This document shows positions 59,692 through 64,000 of a DNA stretch of 64,000 nucleotides, piece by piece. The stretch comes from Cunninghamia lanceolata (taxonomy: Eukaryota > Streptophyta > Pinopsida > Cupressales > Cupressaceae): positions 1,426,001-1,490,000 of the forward strand of contig BSBN01001484.1 in the NCBI GenBank assembly GCA_027924645.1, in the 5' to 3' direction. A program made the translations under genes and the position numbers. Numbering within the stretch: position 1 is the first letter of the stretch; each line of letters starts with the position of its first letter. The notes under the pieces were generated by a model. That model did no database searches, was not told the origin of the DNA, and saw only the letters and a list, made by a program, of their open reading frames with translations.

Positions 59692-60843
59692 TGTTATGGA
59701 GTAAAATGTTTACCCTTGTTAATCAGGACCTATTTTAACACCCATTAAAGAAATAAACAATCAATTCTTGATTTTGATGAATAAACCTGACAAAATAAAC
59801 TTACAATAGGCTAAGCCCACTTTAATTGGCACTCTCCGGAGTTTGTGGGGCTAAAGGATCAGGGCACCTAACACCTTGGTCCCAGATGTTTGCCTTGGCC
59901 CTATTTTTGTGGTGTCTCCTTAGAACACCTCCTTGGCTTATACATGTCAGCCCCATTTGGTTTTATTCATTGTTGGTGAGCGAGAATGCATATATAAGCA
60001 AGTTAATTTATTTATTTGAATATCTAAGAAATCTAGGCACACTTGCATTCTTTCTTCTTCTCTGTTGCTCTCTATTCTTCTCTAAAGCTCTCTATGGTGG
60101 ATTATTGTTGTTGCACTAACTTCTTGCGAGTCTTGTGAAGATCTCTCTACTTCTTTGGTTTACACCAACTTCTTGAGTCAAGTTGTGATGCCACATCAAG
60201 CAAGCTAGGGTTTCCATGCTCATGGTGACTTCGTTAATTCATGCTTTATTACAACATTATATTCTACTTCATATTTGCCTTTGTCCTCCTAGGGCACACA
60301 CTCTTTGATATCTCATCATTGCTCTTGTGGAGGTGGAAACACCAATAATAGAGCTTGACTTAGGCAAGCTCCTAAATAGCACCAACCCTTTTTCCTCGTG
60401 TGTGCGTGCAAGTCACATTTGGAAGAATCTGAAGATACCAAGTGACAGGAGACAAGAATACATGAAGGTGAAGAAATTGGAACCTTAACATTTTGTAAAA
60501 CCCTAAATTGGTTCTAGGGCGCCTAGTGCCCTAGTACCTCTTTGCTCCTAAACATATCCAGTTTCTCCTCTATCCTCTTATCCCTGCTATGGTGTTATAT
60601 TCTTTGTATCTGTTTCCAGCAGTTGTATATTCACAAATCTTGCTTAATTAGGGTTTCCTACTTTGCCCTAGCTTGATTGGTTGGATCTAGTTGATTCTCC
60701 TCTATACAACAAAGGGACAAAACCCCTGTAGTTTGGCTCCCCTTTATGGGTAGAAGCCAAGCTTGGTTTGTGTCTCAATGTTCATGGAAGAGGGTTTGAT
60801 CTAGTTTAACCTTTTAGGCTAGGTCTCTCTTTTCCACCTAACA
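59692..60843 (+). repeat. 3' LTR of X
   Basis: The 1152-bp TGTTATGGAG...CACCTAACA copy is related to the Y and Z LTRs. It contains TATATAAG (59991-59998), hairpin 1 TGTCCT-cct-AGGGCA (60282-60296, one G-T pair) and hairpin 2 GAGCTTG-acttagg-CAAGCTC (60351-60371). The 5' LTR of X is not in the window. Confidence 0.85.
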
Positions 60844-61072
60844 TTTATGTTTTTAAATCTTATGGTTTGCTAATTTCTTATTTGTCAATTTATACTTCCA
60901 CATTCATTTTATGGTTAATCAAGTGATGGCACAATCTGTACTTCAGATTCAGATACTTTGTTAATAAGATTTCATCATTTGTAAGAGTGTACCCTATTTC
61001 ACAACAATGGTTGTAGATACAAATTTATAACTTTTGTTGCTCAATCTTTTCTCCCCAAACTAATTTAGTGAC
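60844..61072. other. Stretch without a feature
   Basis: Right flank of element X. Nothing is recognised. Confidence 0.4.
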
Positions 61073-61351
61073 ATGGAAGTGGTAAAGGCTATGGAACTCA
61101 TAAGTGTGTCAAAGAATTTTGTGGATAAGTTTTTGGAAGGAGAGGATTCAACATCTTCATTGGTTCAACATGATGGTAAGAAGGAGGAGATAAAAGCCAC
61201 ACGAAGAGAAATTGGTATGTTGGGGGCTTTTTGTAGTGACATGAATAAGGTACTGATAGGTCTACATGTTATGCATACAAATGGAAGGCTTGAAGTGAAC
61301 AATGACTTTACTATACCAACTTTCTTCATATTCATTGTAGATGACAATTAA
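61073..61351 (+). CDS. Hypothetical 92-codon frame, low support
   Basis: MEVVKAMELISVSKNFVDKF, then charged residues, then MLGAFCSDMNKVLIGLHVMH. No family is recognised. Its 3' third lies in the tandem duplication starting near 61247, and the second copy (near 61912) is broken. It may be a gene or element fragment or chance. Confidence 0.2.
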   Translation: MEVVKAMELISVSKNFVDKFLEGEDSTSSLVQHDGKKEEIKATRREIGMLGAFCSDMNKVLIGLHVMHTNGRLEVNNDFTIPTFFIFIVDDN

Positions 61352-62824
61352 GGATAAATCTTTTCATCATTTACTCTTTAGAAATATGGTCTGGGTGAAG
61401 TGGCCATTCCACAATATTATATTTAGCAAGTTGAACTTTGAAATTTTCATGAAAAAACTCATCATTTACCAATAACATCTTCTTTGTGTCAACATACTAA
61501 AAAATCTAAATTATCCACTCAAAAAACATCATAAAATGAAAAAACTTGATATAAATATATTCTTCACTAAAAAATCTAAAAGACTTAAATTATTCATGTT
61601 TGAAGAAAGATCCCATGAGCCTCTTTTTAAAAGATCTTCAAAAAAAGAAAGAGTATGATGAGCATTGTTAACGTGTTATTTTCTTTTTCCAAATTGGATG
61701 AAAGCTTTGGTTGTTGGAAAAATGCAACAAAGTGGGTTAAAAAACAAATTGTTGAGTATGACATATGATGTTAAAAAGGTCAAAAAATAAAGACAAAGAT
61801 GGTTGAAAATGATGGGGAAAAACTTAATCCGTATACATGTGATGTCAAAAATTGTAATGTCAAAACTTTTGACAAATTTTATAAATTTAATTAGTCCATA
61901 TGAAAAGAAATAAAGCATTAGTAGGTCTACATGTTTAGTGTGAATGGAAGGTTTGAAGTGAGTAGTGACTATACCATATCAATTTTCTTCATATTAACTG
62001 TAGATGACAATTAATGATAAATATTTTCATCATTTCCTTTTTAAAAATATTGTTTGGATGAAATGACTAATCCACAACCTTATATTTAACAAGTTGAACT
62101 TCAAATTTTTCATGAAAAACCTCATCATTTACTACTAACATCTTTCTAGTCCAGGGCCTAAATTTAATGGTTGACCCTACCTGTCAAGCAATTTTTTTGT
62201 GATAGTTATCTATTTGAGGTTGCTTTTAAAATATTAAAGCCTATCCATTTTAGGGGAAAAAAAATATACATAGACTATATATATATATATACCTGAAATC
62301 TTGCCTTTCAAGTGATATAATCTTCCTATAATTTTAATTGTATTTTACAACTAAAATGACTATGTACAGCCATACGGCCATCAAGTTTAGACCCTCAAGT
62401 TCCTACCCTCAACATATTAAAAAAATTTAAATTATCCAAAAGAAATGAAAACATCATAAGATGAAAAAACTTGATATAAATATATTCTTCACTAAAAGAA
62501 TCTAAAAGATCTAGATTATTCACGTTTGAAGAAAGAGTATGATAAGCATTCTTAACGTGTTATTTTGTCAAATTGGATGAAAGCTTTGTGGTTTGAAAAA
62601 TGAAGCAAAGCGGCTAAAAAATCAACTTGACTACGGCATGTGAAGTCTAAAGGGAGATCCTCGTGATATGGAGCTTCCAGAAGTAAATAAATAGATAAGA
62701 TGAGGATGGTTGAAAATGACGGGAAAAAAACTTAATCAACATACATGTGATGTCAAGATTGTAATGTCAAAACTTTAAAATGATGAATTTTATGTTTAAT
62801 TAGTTCATTTGACAAGAAATAAAG
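61247..62824. repeat. Tandem duplication of about 660 bp, second copy with an insertion
   Basis: Copy 1 (61247-61911) and copy 2 (61912-62824) share taggtctacatgtt, gtagatgacaatta, ttgatataaatatattcttc and gaaagctttg in the same order. Copy 2 carries an extra 270 bp (62146-62413). Confidence 0.8.
62146..62413. mobile_element. MITE-like insertion
   Basis: It is absent from copy 1 of the duplication. It contains terminal inverted repeats agggcctaaatttaatgg (62153-62170) and ccatcaagtttagaccct (62378-62395), with about 15 of 18 pairing. It is AT-rich and non-coding, with an (at)n run near 62277-62292. The exact ends and target duplication are unclear. Confidence 0.55.
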
Positions 62825-63481
62825 TTATTTTAAATAGACAATTAGAATGAACAGGGACTAACAATTAGATATTTTTAAATAATAGAGTTGAATTGAAAAT
62901 ATTATACAAATATGGTGTAGGAAATTGATAAAGAGGTTTAGGGTTGTAATGATAAAAATTGTATTTTTCATGCTTCTTTTCTTTATATTTTGGTTTCATT
63001 TTGATTAGGGTATTTTTATGTAATAATAAGTTTATAAGTAGTGTATTCTTGTGAGAAAGTTCGTAACTTTATTTTATTATATGATCCACATTATCATTTA
63101 TCCTTAGAAATTGATCTGGATCTCTAGATTTATCATTTGTCATCCTAGATTAGTTTCATTGGTGCAGAATTTACCGTTCTCACTTCCCCACATATGGATC
63201 TAAACCTCAAACTTTTAAATTCAAATTTTAAATTTAAACCCTTGTCGACCTTTTCACTAGCCATTGTGAGTCAACCTAGTACACATTATATGGATTTGTG
63301 TGTTATGTTGTTTTTGATATTAATAAGCTGCAAACACAAGTGCAAATCCCGATAACAAAAACCCAAAGGGCAGTGAACCAGGCCAAAGGCCAAGAACAAC
63401 ACAAAAACAGTTGACTAACACCAAGAGTTCATAACATTATCAAAATAAAACAAGGTCCAAAAAATAGAACAGAAGTAAAAA
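62825..63481. other. Stretch without a gene
   Basis: AT-rich. On the minus strand 63400-63320 reads ctgccctttgggtttttgtt and tgcagcttattaatatcaaa. This wording resembles 3' ends of plant LINE-type elements, which is recollection rather than a search result, and would place a retroelement 3' end here. Confidence 0.3.
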
Positions 63482-64000
63482 CTAATTAAATAGATCTTTC
63501 CAATCATCATTCAGAAACTTCAACAGTGCCTCCTTGTTCTCAGTCTTTGCATCCTTTTCAGTATTGTGTTCTTCCTGTAGAGTAGTAAAAGTAGTGGCCA
63601 CCCGGTGGATGACTTTCAAACAAATGGTCACCAACAACTTGACCTTAGCTTCCATAGCCGAGAGTCGAGACTTAACCTCCTTGAGCTCTTGCATGAGCTT
63701 CTTGTTAGATTCACCATCCCTGGCACTTTCCACCTTCTCTAGAGTCTCCAGAATCTCAACATCATCTTGTCTAGTATCATAATAAGAATTGTTCATAGAG
63801 TCAAAGTGGCTATCTACCTCTTGATCCTACACAGGGGTAGTCTTTACTTCCTTAATCTCCATCTCATTCTCTGGGTCGTCAGGGTCAGAAGCGGAGGAAT
63901 AATCAACAATTTTTAACACGGAGGGCTTCCCCCTACCAGCCTGGTCGACCTACGAATGTTAGGTCATCTCATAGTCTCACTGTATCCTAGTGTTATGTTG
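63482..64000 (-). pseudogene. Coiled-coil ORF running in from the right edge (partial)
   Basis: The open frame 63482-63796 reads YDTRQDDVEILETLEKVESA, a heptad-rich LMQELKEVKSRLSAMEAKVK, and ends NDDWKDLFN. Upstream in the same frame, past TAG codons at 63827 and about 63950 (CAG is plausible), lies GRGKPSVLKIVDYSSASDPD. It is probably the C-terminus of a longer, retroelement-type protein. Family unknown. Confidence 0.4.

Overview
The window looks like intergenic DNA from a large plant nuclear genome, probably a gymnosperm such as a conifer (inference, not proven). It holds old, heavily mutated LTR retrotransposons nested inside one another. Two of them use a primer site complementary to initiator tRNA-Met. 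There are Ty1/copia and Ty3-like (Tat-lineage-like) proteins, and no intact host gene, rRNA, tRNA or CRISPR was seen. Every long reading frame carries premature stops. By my reading most stops lie where glutamine (CAG/CAA) or arginine (CGA) is expected, which fits C-to-T decay of methylated DNA.

Layout. (1) 1-4240: part of a minus-strand LTR element (A) with its 5' LTR, primer site, repeat-rich leader and an acidic ORF running off the left edge. (2) 4966-22943: a decayed minus-strand coding sequence (T) split by two insertions. The first is a solo LTR (W, target duplication GGTTT), itself split by a 7.6-kb non-autonomous copia-like element (E1, target duplication GGTTG). The second is an 8.7-kb Ty3-like element (Z) that has gag but no polymerase and carries an internal inverted repeat of about 870 bp. 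(3) 24407-36452: a decayed plus-strand coding sequence (U), head to head with T and sharing motifs with it. It is split by a 2.36-kb solo LTR (V, perfect target duplication GTACC) and by a complete 6.3-kb copia element on the minus strand (target duplication ATTAA). Removing each insertion with one duplication copy rejoins the U reading. (4) 36453-43068: sparse DNA with tandem repeats, a decayed ORF fragment, and a second solo LTR of W with a foldback hairpin inside. (5) 43069-47677: remains of a minus-strand LTR element (S) with a primer site, a 1.95-kb LTR and a minisatellite. (6) 47678-60843: a Ty3-like element (X) carrying a G-patch domain. It was invaded by its 9.4-kb relative Y, and Y was invaded by a second V solo LTR. 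(7) 60844-64000: a tandem duplication with a MITE-like insert, and a coiled-coil ORF running off the right edge.

The most interesting signals are these. X, Y and Z have diverged LTRs but share two consecutive hairpins downstream of the TATA box. The first hairpin keeps pairing through three compensatory base-pair changes. The same three elements share a second internal polypurine tract, and none of them shows a reverse transcriptase here. T and U are copies of an unrecognised protein family, and E1 carries a separate long unknown ORF of similar size in place of pol.
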